From the NCBI GenBank assembly GCA_026708965.1, contig JAPOTY010000047.1, forward strand, positions 55,021-119,020: a DNA stretch of 64,000 nt, read 5' to 3'. Position 1 is the first letter of the stretch, and every line of letters starts with the position of its first letter. A model generated the notes under the pieces. It did not search any database. It saw only the letters and a list, made by a program, of their open reading frames with translations, and was not told the origin of the DNA. Both the position numbers and the translations under genes were made by a program. The DNA comes from Gammaproteobacteria bacterium (lineage in GTDB: Bacteria; Pseudomonadota; Gammaproteobacteria; Steroidobacterales; Foliamicaceae). Of the stretch, positions 26,467 to 34,002 are shown one piece after another.

Positions 26467-26498
26467 GGGCATAAAATCCCCAGTCCCGTTCGGACCTT

Positions 26499-27461
26499 AT
26501 GTCTATGGAATCTTTCCTTGACTTCGAGCAGCCCATCGCGGAGCTGGAGAGCAAGATCGAGCAACTGCGGTTTCTCGATAATGACTCGGGCGTGGATGTG
26601 GCTGCGGAAATCCAGCGGCTTGAGCGCAGCCGCCGCTCGCTCACGCGCAGAATCTACCGGAAGCTTTCGCCTTGGCAGACCGCGCAGGTGGCCCGCCACC
26701 CCAAGCGCCCCTACTCGCTGGACTATATCGCCAGCCTGAGCGCCGACTTCCAGGAACTGCACGGCGATCGAATATACGCCGACGACTTCGCCATAGTGGG
26801 TGGGCCCGGCAGGATCGACGGAACCCCGGTCATGTTTATCGGCCACCAGAAAGGACGCGACACCGCGACCCGGGTGCGACGAAATTACGGCATGGCCCGC
26901 CCGGAGGGCTACCGCAAAGCCCAGCGGCTGATGAGGCTTGCGGAGAAGTTCGGCCTGCCGGTGGTGACGCTGATCGACACGCCTGGCGCTTACCCCGGAA
27001 TCGGCGCGGAGGAACGCGGCCAGAGCGAAGCCATCGCTTCGAGCCTGAACTGCATGGTGGGCCTCAAGACGCCCATCATCAGCGCCATCATCGGCGAGGG
27101 CGGCTCGGGCGGCGCGCTCGCCATCGGCATTGCCGATGTGGTGGTCATGCTTGAGTACAGCATCTACTCGGTGATTTCACCGGAAGGCTGCGCCAGCATC
27201 CTATGGAAGAGCGCCGAGCACGCTGCCGAGGCGGCCGATGCCATGGGCGTGACCGCCAGCCGCCTGCTCAAATTCAAGCTGGTTGACGAAGTGCTTGACG
27301 AGCCTCTGGGCGGCGCCCACCGTAATCCCGACGAGGTCGTGGAAAGTCTCAAAAAGGCGATCAACAAACACTTGGCGCATCTCACCCGCCTCGATATTCC
27401 GCAACTGCTCGAACGCCGCCAGCAACGCTTGCTGAATTACGGCGTTTTCCGCGAAGCTTGA
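26499..27461 (+). CDS. accA: Acetyl-CoA carboxylase carboxyltransferase subunit alpha
   Basis: With AccD, it transfers the carboxyl group from biotin to acetyl-CoA, committing carbon to fatty acid synthesis. The 320 residues begin [20 protein letters not shown], the usual N-terminus. The carboxyltransferase core includes [40 protein letters not shown] and the oxyanion-hole region [19 protein letters not shown] hexamer lies just after the dnaE stop, so a separate promoter is possible. Base composition drops sharply right after the stop codon, where the foreign island begins. Confidence 0.98.
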   Translation: MSMESFLDFEQPIAELESKIEQLRFLDNDSGVDVAAEIQRLERSRRSLTRRIYRKLSPWQTAQVARHPKRPYSLDYIASLSADFQELHGDRIYADDFAIVGGPGRIDGTPVMFIGHQKGRDTATRVRRNYGMARPEGYRKAQRLMRLAEKFGLPVVTLIDTPGAYPGIGAEERGQSEAIASSLNCMVGLKTPIISAIIGEGGSGGALAIGIADVVVMLEYSIYSVISPEGCASILWKSAEHAAEAADAMGVTASRLLKFKLVDEVLDEPLGGAHRNPDEVVESLKKAINKHLAHLTRLDIPQLLERRQQRLLNYGVFREA

Positions 27462-27472
27462 CACACTCAGAC

Positions 27473-28657
27473 ATGCAACAGGGTGATACTCTGCCTCCGC
27501 CACCGAAGTATCGGCTGCCACCTGAACGATCAGCTTTCCAATCGGTGTGGATATGGACCGCCAAAATCCTTATCTTTATTGGATCGCTTGTTTTTGCGAT
27601 CACTTGCGTCCAACTGATTACCGGGTTTCCTGATGCTTACGGATGCATTTGCTTTGCGTATATTGCGCTTATCCTAGTTCTGGTGGGCATTGTGGTTGAA
27701 AATTTGTTTTGCTACAGGGAGCGGGTGTTCAAAAAACGGGTCGAGGATCGGAGTCAGGTCCAATGGCTGCTTCAGGAAGCGGAGTCCTTCATATGCCATA
27801 TTGAGAAAGGGAATCGTTCTTCAGGGAAGATGCGGAATCCAAATAGGCTAAAGAAAGAATTGGAAAGACTTAAATGTTTGGGGCCACAATGCTGGACGGA
27901 ATATCAAATACTCCCCCTGGATTGCCTGCTGGCCGATTTCTTTCCGCTAGCTGACTTGAAGGCTCGGGCGCTTTCTGGGCTAGCGGAGCTAAGGGAGTAT
28001 GCAGTCGGCGCCGCCTTTTCTTATGATGTAAATCTCTACTACGAGTGGGAAAAAAGAATTAACTCGATCATTGAGAGAATAGAAGATTACGAGATGCCAG
28101 CAGATGATTCTGGGAACGCTAATTCACCTGTAGAAAGTGAAGTTGGCGAACTTAGAGCTAACTTGCGGTCCCTTCGCGAGCATATTGCAGACTATCAGTT
28201 TAACTGGGCAAGGGGATCAACAATTGTCTCAAGCATACGTGTGTGTGGTTCGGTCGGTGTCGTGGTCTTTCTACTCTTGGGGCTTTTGCCTGTTTTGTCT
28301 AACTTCTCGGATATGCAATCTTCCACTTTGGGCATCTTGGACTGGGGATTTCTTGGGGCAGCGGGGGCAATGGCAGGCATTTTGCTAGGCCTTCGTAATT
28401 CCGACGAAGTTGAGGTTGGCAATACTGAGGGAGAAAAGGAACTTTGGCGGGCCGTACTAGGAATTCCGCTAGGACTGCTTTCTGGCATCTTGGCGTATGC
28501 GGCCCTCAAGGGCGGAATCATCAAGTCTGGCGCGGTAGTCCCAGAACTAGACGATCCATCGGCCTCAGATCTTGCTCTTTCAATCGTGTGGGCTGTTGTC
28601 TCTGGGTTAGGGCTTGAGAGGATTTTTGAGCGGGTCAGAGGCGCCGCTGATCTTTAG
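27473..28657 (+). CDS. Polytopic membrane protein of unknown function
   Basis: Not recognised as a named family. From the ATG at 27473 (394 residues; a TTG five codons earlier overlaps the accA stop) there are two N-terminal membrane segments (AKILIFIGSLVFAITCVQLI and CICFAYIALILVLVGIVV), a soluble charged region of about 190 residues with helical, partly coiled-coil character, and four C-terminal hydrophobic segments ending near WAVVSGLGLERIFERV. The layout (cytosolic domain held between membrane segments) resembles membrane effectors or sensors in defence loci, but this is inference. It opens the AT-rich island, and the SpeD-like gene follows after 14 bases. Confidence 0.75.
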   Translation: MQQGDTLPPPPKYRLPPERSAFQSVWIWTAKILIFIGSLVFAITCVQLITGFPDAYGCICFAYIALILVLVGIVVENLFCYRERVFKKRVEDRSQVQWLLQEAESFICHIEKGNRSSGKMRNPNRLKKELERLKCLGPQCWTEYQILPLDCLLADFFPLADLKARALSGLAELREYAVGAAFSYDVNLYYEWEKRINSIIERIEDYEMPADDSGNANSPVESEVGELRANLRSLREHIADYQFNWARGSTIVSSIRVCGSVGVVVFLLLGLLPVLSNFSDMQSSTLGILDWGFLGAAGAMAGILLGLRNSDEVEVGNTEGEKELWRAVLGIPLGLLSGILAYAALKGGIIKSGAVVPELDDPSASDLALSIVWAVVSGLGLERIFERVRGAADL

Positions 28658-28671
28658 ATGGGGCCGTTCGA

Positions 28672-29124
28672 ATGACAGTCTCGATTGGTTTAGGCAGTGA
28701 GGGCCGGTCGTCACATATTCATAGTAGAGTCTATGGCTTTGAATTATTACTTGACCTGCAAGGGTGTGATTCCGAACTTTTCAATCGACCTTATATCGAT
28801 CAGTACTTCACAGATCTTTGCAAATTAATTGATATGGAGAAGTGCGATGTTCACTTTTGGGATGATGTAGGTGTTCCTGTCGATGAAAGGCAGACTTTGC
28901 CTCATGCGAAAGGAACGTCAGCCGTGTGCTTCATACTTACAAGCAGTATCGTTATTCATACGCTTGATCTACTAGAGGCGGTCTTCGTAAATATCTTTTC
29001 ATGCAAGTCTTTTGATCCAAAAGTAGCGGAGAAATTTACAAGGGAGCGATTTGCCGCAGATTTCAGCAGCATGAGGTTTGTTGAGCGCAGGTTGTTAAGT
29101 CAACATTCGAGGGATACATCGTGA
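28672..29124 (+). CDS. S-adenosylmethionine decarboxylase (SpeD) family protein
   Basis: The 150-residue protein aligns by eye with bacterial SpeD proenzymes. GFELLLDLQGCDSELF matches the family's N-terminal strand and GC motif, and GTSAVCFILTSSIVIHT matches the processing-site segment (GVSGV..ESHLAIHT). Ser91, His96 and Cys111 keep the spacing of the catalytic Ser63, His68 and Cys83 of the Thermotoga enzyme; Glu62 and His64 are replaced by Thr and Ser. Such proteins self-cleave to form a pyruvoyl cofactor and decarboxylate AdoMet, and some homologues act on ornithine or arginine. The changed residues next to the cleavage site leave activity and substrate open. The stop overlaps the next gene's GTG, so the two are translationally coupled. 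Confidence 0.75.
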   Translation: MTVSIGLGSEGRSSHIHSRVYGFELLLDLQGCDSELFNRPYIDQYFTDLCKLIDMEKCDVHFWDDVGVPVDERQTLPHAKGTSAVCFILTSSIVIHTLDLLEAVFVNIFSCKSFDPKVAEKFTRERFAADFSSMRFVERRLLSQHSRDTS

Positions 29125-30497
29125 AAGTAAAGGAATTGGAGCTTCATCTTCCCGTGGATCTTGGGAAGCAGAATGCTTTAGCTCAAATAAGAGAAGCTCT
29201 TATGTTTCGCTTGCCGCAGGACATTAGGCCGCTCAAATTCGCTGTAACGAATTCAAATGGCTCGCGAGTCAGATGTGTGCTGAGTGGTTTGGAGGGCGAT
29301 ACAAACACAGTTCAGGAGCAATCGATATTCGACGTGAGATTGCGCCATTACGAACGTACAAGTCAATTCAACGTGGTGTTAGTTGTGCCTACCGGGATAG
29401 GTGCAGAGATTGGGGGACATGCAGGCGATGCTACTCCTGTCGCGAGACTGGTCTCGCAAGCATGCGACAACCTTGTTCTGCACCCAAACGTAGTAAATGC
29501 CTCCGACATCAACGAAATACCGTCAAATGCGATATATGTTGAGGGTAGTGTCTTGACTCGATTATTGATGGGAACGATTGGCCTTGCCCCTGTTCGTTCC
29601 AATCGGGTATTGCTGGCAGTGTCTGAGCACGAGGACAAATTGTTTGTGAACGCAGCTATCAATGCAGTAGGGGCAGCTAGGGCTTCTTTTGGTATAAATT
29701 GCCCCTATGTCCTGAAACTCTCGGATCCATTGGTAATGAAAGTACGCTTTACGGATGCTGGAACGGCGGCAGGTGAGATCGGCGGATTAAGAGAATTGTT
29801 TGCTACATTAGAAGAAAATCGAGCGGATTACGATGCTTTGGCAATTGCCTCAGTGATTTCTGTGCCCCCAGAATTCCATGAACATTACTTCCGATCGGAG
29901 GGAAGTATGGTAAATCCATGGGGGGGGGTTGAAGCAATGCTAACGCATGCGATATCAAACAAATTGAACGTGCCTTCTGCACACTCGCCAATGTTGGAGA
30001 CTCGCGAAATAGCCAATCAGGACTACGGGATAGTAGATGTGAGAATGGCAGCTGAGGCCGTATCACTGACCTTTCTTCACAGTGTTTTAAAAGGACTTCA
30101 CACAAGTCCCAGAATTGTGACGGATTCTTCACAGCTTGTTGCGCCTGGAGTGATTTCTGCCACCGATATTTCGTGTTTGGTCATACCAGATGGGTGCTTG
30201 GGCTTGCCCACTTTGGCAGCGCTCGAGCAGGGGATTGCTGTTATTGCGGTCCGAGAAAACAAGAACTTCATGCGCAACGATTTGACTTCACTTCCTTGGG
30301 GGGCTGGCCAGCTTCATATAGTCGAGAATTATTGGGAAGCGGTCGGTGTTCTTTGCGCCTTAAGGGGTGGAGTAACGCCAGATTCTGCAAGACGCCCTAT
30401 CCGCCCCACCATGGAATTAAGCCAACAACATTTAGGTGTTCCGCCTAAATTTGGATCTTTTGAGAAATCCAAACGGGCCAGCGGAAAAGCTCAATAG
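29121..30497 (+). CDS. DUF3326 family protein
   Basis: 458 residues, with the DUF3326 hallmark segments VVPTGIGAEIGGHAGDATPV, DNLVLHPNVVNASDINEIP and a C-terminal region with TDISCLVIPDGCLGLPTLAALE. The family occurs in cyanobacteria, plants and scattered bacteria; I know of no established function. The GTG start overlaps the SpeD-like gene by 4 bases. The first 90 or so residues are a separate N-terminal domain. A run of nine G in the middle (codons for PWGGV) would shift the frame if it changed length. The end overlaps the methyltransferase ORF. Confidence 0.8.
   Translation: MKVKELELHLPVDLGKQNALAQIREALMFRLPQDIRPLKFAVTNSNGSRVRCVLSGLEGDTNTVQEQSIFDVRLRHYERTSQFNVVLVVPTGIGAEIGGHAGDATPVARLVSQACDNLVLHPNVVNASDINEIPSNAIYVEGSVLTRLLMGTIGLAPVRSNRVLLAVSEHEDKLFVNAAINAVGAARASFGINCPYVLKLSDPLVMKVRFTDAGTAAGEIGGLRELFATLEENRADYDALAIASVISVPPEFHEHYFRSEGSMVNPWGGVEAMLTHAISNKLNVPSAHSPMLETREIANQDYGIVDVRMAAEAVSLTFLHSVLKGLHTSPRIVTDSSQLVAPGVISATDISCLVIPDGCLGLPTLAALEQGIAVIAVRENKNFMRNDLTSLPWGAGQLHIVENYWEAVGVLCALRGGVTPDSARRPIRPTMELSQQHLGVPPKFGSFEKSKRASGKAQ
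29930..29938 (+). repeat. Nine-G homopolymer inside the DUF3326 gene
   Basis: Nine consecutive G encode part of Pro-Trp-Gly-Gly-Val in an otherwise AT-rich gene. A one-base gain or loss would truncate the protein after about 270 residues. It resembles other long G/C runs in the accessory parts of this window. Confidence 0.85.
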
Positions 30498-31761
30498 TCC
30501 TTGCCATTACCTTGGGAATAAGCAGCTAATCGAGGATAAAGGTTTGAGTCGTCCTGAAGTGCGAGATTCTTCGCTCAACAAGAGCACTGTATATGAGCGC
30601 CGCCATTACCGAGTGCGAAATGTTACCAGCGCGAAGAAAGTGTGTCGAAATTATCTTAGGACCATTGACTTGGATAAGGTTGTGGGGTTTGGTTTGCCGG
30701 AGGTCGACGATCGTTACCACATATGGAGAGTACCTCTGAAAGCAAATGATGGGAGAAAAGTCGGAGAAATTGTGGTTGACGCATTCACAACATTTGTGGA
30801 CAACAATAGAACTACGGATAAGCATGTGCTTGAGGCACGCTTGCTTGGGCGCTCCGTGCGGAAGGCCAAAGAATCCAGAAAGAATAACTTGCCAAGAGTC
30901 TCACACCTGCGGAATACGGTTGGCCTAGGCGACAGCGAGGACTTACTGGCGGAGACACCCGCAGAATCGGTCGATCTCATTTTTACTTCTCCGCCCTATT
31001 ACAACGCTCGTCCAGAGTACGCAGAGTACATTCAATATGAGGAGTATTTGCTGAAGATGAAGAAAGTCATTCATCAATGCCACAGAGTATTGAATGAGGG
31101 GCGTTTTTTTGTGATCAATGTGTCTCCGGTACTTATTCGGAGAGCAAGTCGCAGCGAAGCATCCAAGAGAATCGCAGTTCCTTATGACTTTCATCAAATC
31201 TTTGTGGAAGAGGGATTTCAGTTTATTGATGACATTATCTGGATTAAGCCTGATGGAGCAGGGTGGGCTACAGGACGAGGGCGGCGCTTCGCAGCTGACA
31301 GACATCCTCTGCAATATAAGGCAGTGCCTGTAACGGAGTACGTTCTTGTGTATCGGAAGGCGACAGACAAGCTGATTGACTGGAACATTAGAAAGCACCC
31401 TAACCAAGAACTTGTGGCCAAATCGAAAATTAGCGATAGCTACGAGAGAACAAACGTCTGGAAAATTCATCCGGCGCATAGCAAGAAGCATCCTGCGGTT
31501 TTTCCAATAGAGTTGGCAGATAAGGTGATTCGCTACTACTCCTTTGAGCAGGATGTTGTTCTAGACCCGTTTGCTGGGATCGGGACGGTTGGCGAAGCGG
31601 CATCAAAGGCCAATCGGCGCTTTGTGTTGTATGAGAATAACGAGGATTACGTTACGGAAATCAAGTCGAATATTGAGAGTTGGCTACGACACAATGTTGG
31701 CGATGTGCATTGGGTGAATTGCGCTCCCTTGTCAGCCACAGAGAACTGGCTTGGATTGTGA
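30436..31761 (+). CDS. DNA methyltransferase, TSPPY type (type II R-M-like)
   Basis: AdoMet-dependent amino-methyltransferase. The catalytic motif IV TSPPYYNARPEY comes first (near residue 185) and the AdoMet-binding motif I, DPFAGIGTVGEA, near residue 378, which is the beta-class order; TSPPY is often seen in N4-cytosine enzymes, but N6-adenine cannot be excluded. About 180 N-terminal residues form a domain I do not recognise. The start is uncertain: the GTG used overlaps DUF3326, while a TTG at 30544 has a good GAGGA site upstream. The gene after it looks like the matching endonuclease. Confidence 0.87.
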   Translation: MFRLNLDLLRNPNGPAEKLNSPCHYLGNKQLIEDKGLSRPEVRDSSLNKSTVYERRHYRVRNVTSAKKVCRNYLRTIDLDKVVGFGLPEVDDRYHIWRVPLKANDGRKVGEIVVDAFTTFVDNNRTTDKHVLEARLLGRSVRKAKESRKNNLPRVSHLRNTVGLGDSEDLLAETPAESVDLIFTSPPYYNARPEYAEYIQYEEYLLKMKKVIHQCHRVLNEGRFFVINVSPVLIRRASRSEASKRIAVPYDFHQIFVEEGFQFIDDIIWIKPDGAGWATGRGRRFAADRHPLQYKAVPVTEYVLVYRKATDKLIDWNIRKHPNQELVAKSKISDSYERTNVWKIHPAHSKKHPAVFPIELADKVIRYYSFEQDVVLDPFAGIGTVGEAASKANRRFVLYENNEDYVTEIKSNIESWLRHNVGDVHWVNCAPLSATENWLGL

Positions 31762-31786
31762 GGCGCTTCCGCCTCCGCACATCAGG

Positions 31787-32896
31787 ATGAGTAATGAAAT
31801 GAATTACCAAGACCTTTGCGACAAGGCGCTTAGCCATTGGTCTCGGGTTGCAGAACCCCGCGCCGACTACGGTGGTGCGGAATTACTGGACAGAATCGGT
31901 GAAGAGGTTGTCCGGGAGGCTGTTATCTCGGTATTGTCAGGTGGTAACGTTAGGTCACTGACGGAGAATTTGACAAGACAGCGACTGACGCTGGCCAATG
32001 CTGCGCTTTTCGTATCCTTTCTTCAGACTCACTCTGAAATCAGTGACGCAAAGGGCAGATTCTTACATGTTGTGCGAGCAGGATTGAAGACTGCGAAAAC
32101 GCCTGAACAGAGGCAGTTTCTACAGTGGTGCGTGGGACTAACGCAAAAGGGAATACAAAATATTCTCCGAAGCGACAACACACTTGCTTTGGACGAATAT
32201 CTCGAAAATCTTGAGAATTCGCTCGCGCAAGCAGCCAAGCAGTGCGAGATGTCGCACGGCGAAGTACGTGGTGTTTTTGAGTTGGGTGCCAAGAGCCACG
32301 CAATTGACTGGCCCTTCCTGCTTCATTTGTTCGTCGCTATTGGGTCTCAGACGCTCACTATTCGAGGTTCGGAGAAATCGAAATACGGAAAGCTATTTGA
32401 AAAGCTGATACTTGGATCCGCCCTGACTCTTTTGGGTTTCAAGAGGGTGGGTCAAAAAGATATCACCGTAACCTCGAATGCGTTTTGGTTATCGTCAAGG
32501 GGGCAAAAGCGTGAAAGCGATGCCACGGTATTGTATCGTCCAGGTGTTGGTGTGAAGTTTGACATTGGATTCATCGGCCCCGGAAATACTGAGATTTCCT
32601 TGGACAAGGTATCGCGGTTCGAGAAGCAAATTGAACATGGGGAAGAGAGATATTCGATGTCTACTATAGTCTTGGTGGACAGGATAGGAGAAGGTAGTCG
32701 CATCGACGAAGCCGCCCAAAGCATTGGTGGCACGATTGTGCAAATGAGCATGACGCACTGGGTGCGAGAGGTGGCACTCGTACTGGGTGAGAAGATCCGG
32801 TTTAGGCATCCGATTTGCAACATGAGCGGCGACCAGAGTTTGCGGTTCATAAGTCAGGAGATGCGAAAAGTTGATCTGAAAGGGATCATTGATTGA
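31787..32896 (+). CDS. Probable type II restriction endonuclease
   Basis: 369 residues from the ATG at 31787 (another ATG lies four codons later; the upstream TTG start overlaps the methyltransferase). The N-terminal half is helical. The C-terminal half contains a candidate PD-(D/E)XK core, FDIGFIGPGNTEISLDKV, though the usual E-x-K spacing is not perfect. The call rests mainly on position directly after the methyltransferase, same strand and similar base composition. It may belong to the CfrBI-like family, but I could not confirm this from memory. Confidence 0.6.
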   Translation: MSNEMNYQDLCDKALSHWSRVAEPRADYGGAELLDRIGEEVVREAVISVLSGGNVRSLTENLTRQRLTLANAALFVSFLQTHSEISDAKGRFLHVVRAGLKTAKTPEQRQFLQWCVGLTQKGIQNILRSDNTLALDEYLENLENSLAQAAKQCEMSHGEVRGVFELGAKSHAIDWPFLLHLFVAIGSQTLTIRGSEKSKYGKLFEKLILGSALTLLGFKRVGQKDITVTSNAFWLSSRGQKRESDATVLYRPGVGVKFDIGFIGPGNTEISLDKVSRFEKQIEHGEERYSMSTIVLVDRIGEGSRIDEAAQSIGGTIVQMSMTHWVREVALVLGEKIRFRHPICNMSGDQSLRFISQEMRKVDLKGIID

Positions 32897-32992
32897 TCGA
32901 GTTCATGCTCTACATGGGGCGACCTTACGAGCTGAGATTTGCATACCATGCAAGCAAACCCTTGCAACGGTTGGTTGATGAGGGATTTTTTT

Positions 32993-33003
32993 GGGGGGGG
33001 GGG
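32993..33003 (+). repeat. T7-G11 homopolymer upstream of the DUF1838 gene
   Basis: Seven T run directly into eleven G, about 30 bases before the start of the DUF1838 gene and at the right edge of the AT-rich island. It is outside any supported coding region, so length change would alter spacing in the promoter or leader rather than a reading frame. The track ORF starting at 32893 reads through it but is not supported. Confidence 0.85.
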
Positions 33004-33033
33004 CACAAAGCATATGGTTGCTTGGAGGAATGC

Positions 33034-33933
33034 ATGAGTGGACCTATTGATCGCCGCATGGTTTTGGCCGGCGCGCTTGGCGCGCCGCTTCTGGCCGGAT
33101 TGCCCGCTGGCGCGCAAGCTGGCGAGTATTCGGGGCTTACCGATCTGGATTTGAGCGACGATGAAATGCTGCGCTATTTCGTAAAACTGCGCGGCAGCCT
33201 GGATGATCGCGTCACCATGGGCTGGGTGGACGCAGTCAACTATGCGTTCATCGATGGCGTGACTTATCCGATGTACCGGCTTTTGTCCACCACTATCCGC
33301 CAGACGCGCAAGGTCGATGACAGCGTCTACAACAGCGTCTCGTTGGAAGTCGCCATGTACATGGATATCGAAACGGGAAAGCTGCTGGACCAGCTGGCCA
33401 TGCCGGTGACGGGCAACATGGTGGATGTGCCCTTGTACCGCGCCGGCCCCTCGCATATGGATCTGGTCGCGCGCGCCGAGGAGACCAGCGAGTTCACTAT
33501 GGGCGAGGAAACGGTCGATGGCGAATCGTTCTTTGCCAAGGGGCAGGTCGATAGCCAGCGTTTCCTCAGCCTGCCGCAACGGCGCGGCGACGACTTCTAT
33601 ATTCGCCAGGATATCAGCGCGCGGGTATTCCCGCCCGGCGGGTCGCGCCCCAGCTTCTTCTACCGCGAGTGGACCATCAACCAGGGCAGTTGGGCCGCGC
33701 TCGCCAATCCGTCAACCGTGTCGGCGCCGGTGGACGTGGCCTATATCGCCAACACGGCGTTCCGGCCTTGGATGCAAATGGGCGATACGCCCGGCCATAC
33801 GGTGCAGAACGGGCGGGGCGGCAAGGCGGAAAACCCCGAGGGCTTGCCGGTTGAGTTGCTCCGCTTGGTAAAGCTCCACCACCCGGACCTGATCGAGGAT
33901 CCCGAAGGCGTCCTGGCCGGAGAATCCGCATAG
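33034..33933 (+). CDS. DUF1838 family protein with Tat-type signal peptide
   Basis: The start at 33034 is chosen from a GGAGGA site and a sensible export signal: MSGPIDRRMVLAGALGAPLL, with a twin-arginine pair followed by a hydrophobic stretch and an A-x-A cleavage site (AGAQA). The mature part (about 270 residues) matches the DUF1838 family, recognised from segments such as DLDLSDDEMLRYFVKLRGSL and VAYIANTAFRPWMQMGDTPG. The family has no established function. High GC content matches the chromosome, so it belongs to the host side of the island border. Confidence 0.85.
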   Translation: MSGPIDRRMVLAGALGAPLLAGLPAGAQAGEYSGLTDLDLSDDEMLRYFVKLRGSLDDRVTMGWVDAVNYAFIDGVTYPMYRLLSTTIRQTRKVDDSVYNSVSLEVAMYMDIETGKLLDQLAMPVTGNMVDVPLYRAGPSHMDLVARAEETSEFTMGEETVDGESFFAKGQVDSQRFLSLPQRRGDDFYIRQDISARVFPPGGSRPSFFYREWTINQGSWAALANPSTVSAPVDVAYIANTAFRPWMQMGDTPGHTVQNGRGGKAENPEGLPVELLRLVKLHHPDLIEDPEGVLAGESA

Positions 33934-34002
33934 GCTGGCGGCGGTAGCGGTAGGCTGGCGATCGCTTTCGTTCTCAAGTCTCTACAGGCGGCGCTTGGCC
34001 GC

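Larger units (their letters stand above)
27462..32992. other. AT-rich inserted island between accA and the DUF1838/tilS region
   Basis: From the base after accA to just before the 11-G tract the sequence is visibly richer in A and T than both flanks, with different codon preference (many AAA, GAA, ATT, TTG). It carries five same-strand genes in close succession: a membrane protein, a SpeD homologue, a DUF3326 protein, a DNA methyltransferase and a probable restriction enzyme. No integrase, transposase or flanking direct repeat was found, so the mode of entry is unknown. In relatives accA and tilS are often close, which supports insertion. Confidence 0.8.

Noticed and set aside
32940-33003. 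Rho-independent terminator after the endonuclease gene
   Set aside because: There is a T run, but the preceding sequence forms only weak, short stems.
32893-33033. N-terminal extension of the DUF1838 ORF
   Set aside because: It reads through the T7-G11 tract and lies before a good ribosome-binding site and Tat signal at 33034.
33931-33960. Direct repeat TAGGCTGGCG (two copies 20 bases apart) as an attachment site
   Set aside because: Ten bases only, overlapping a stop codon, and not matched at the other end of the AT-rich island.
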